Positions 6,980-7,048 of a DNA stretch of 7,048 nucleotides are shown here, piece after piece; position 1 is the stretch's first letter; each line of letters opens with the position of its first letter. Source of the stretch: K189A clade bacterium (lineage in GTDB: Bacteria; Pseudomonadota; Gammaproteobacteria; Pseudomonadales; Azotimanducaceae); contig RKSB01000110.1 of the NCBI GenBank assembly GCA_007571095.1, positions 1 through 7,048 of the forward strand, read 5' to 3'. The translations under genes and the position numbers were made by a program. Under the pieces are notes generated by a model. The model was not told the DNA's origin. It saw nothing but the letters and a program-made list of their open reading frames with translations, and made no database searches.

Positions 6980-7048
6980 AGACTTCGCCCTTCAAAGTGC
7001 TGATTCCGGCTCGCTACAAGTCTCAGCGGCTACCAGGCAAGCCGTTGA
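6976..7048 (+). CDS. kdsB: 3-deoxy-manno-octulosonate cytidylyltransferase (CMP-Kdo synthetase), 3' partial
   Basis: Cytoplasmic enzyme that activates Kdo with CTP to CMP-Kdo, the donor for the first inner-core sugars of lipopolysaccharide. Only 24 codons are present before the window ends. They read MKTSPFKVLIPARYKSQRLP followed by GKPL, and the block IPARY-S-RLPGKPL is the N-terminal nucleotide-binding signature of KdsB, including the conserved RLPGKP. The GTG at 6976 shares bases with the exbD stop (GTGA, 6976-6979). No Shine-Dalgarno sequence stands at a useful distance; the nearest purine run, AGAAAGG at 6943-6949, is 26 bases away, so coupling to exbD is likely. A GTG at 6997 would leave too little before the signature. 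Full KdsB is about 250 residues, so most of the gene is outside. Another sugar-nucleotide transferase is possible but less likely given the signature. Confidence 0.85.
   Translation, partial: MKTSPFKVLIPARYKSQRLPGKPL

Noticed and set aside
6997..6999. Second GTG as the kdsB start
   Set aside because: It lies immediately before the IPARY motif and would remove the strand leading into it; the GTGA overlap at 6976 fits the operon better.
1..7048. CRISPR array, tRNA, insertion sequence, phage or defence genes
   Set aside because: No regular repeats, tRNA-like cloverleaf, transposase or terminal inverted repeats were seen; the coding regions account for nearly all of the window.

Overview
The window is a 7 kb stretch of ordinary chromosome from a Gram-negative bacterium, most likely a non-enteric gammaproteobacterium. 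The ClpB protein follows the Escherichia coli protein almost without gaps. GalU is of the short, Pseudomonas-like type. An ExbB/ExbD pair followed directly by kdsB (a lipopolysaccharide gene) requires an outer membrane. All six genes are on the + strand and the region is almost fully coding. The largest gaps are 66, 87 and 67 bases, and none holds an RNA gene or mobile element.

Layout: (1) the 3' part of comEC, the DNA-uptake channel of natural competence, open at the left edge of the window; (2) a 66-base gap with a very good match to a sigma-32 heat-shock promoter, whose -35 element overlaps the comEC stop codon; (3) clpB, the disaggregase chaperone, full length; (4) an 87-base gap with two TTGAC boxes and an 8-base direct repeat; (5) galU, which makes UDP-glucose; (6) a 67-base gap with an extended -10 promoter candidate; (7) exbB-exbD, a proton-driven inner-membrane motor pair; (8) the first 24 codons of kdsB, which makes CMP-Kdo, running off the right edge. 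exbB, exbD and kdsB are joined by two 4-base stop/start overlaps and all use non-ATG starts.

The downstream genes share a cell-envelope theme: UDP-glucose for surface glycans, a proton-motive-force motor, and Kdo activation for lipopolysaccharide. From general knowledge of Pseudomonas-type genomes, comEC, exbB, exbD, lpxK and kdsB lie close together. Here clpB and galU sit between comEC and exbB, and there is no lpxK or msbA between exbD and kdsB. I see no undescribed system. The points worth a second look are the overlapping heat-shock promoter, the coupled non-ATG operon, some substitutions in the ClpB pore loops, and an arginine codon profile unlike that of model gammaproteobacteria.
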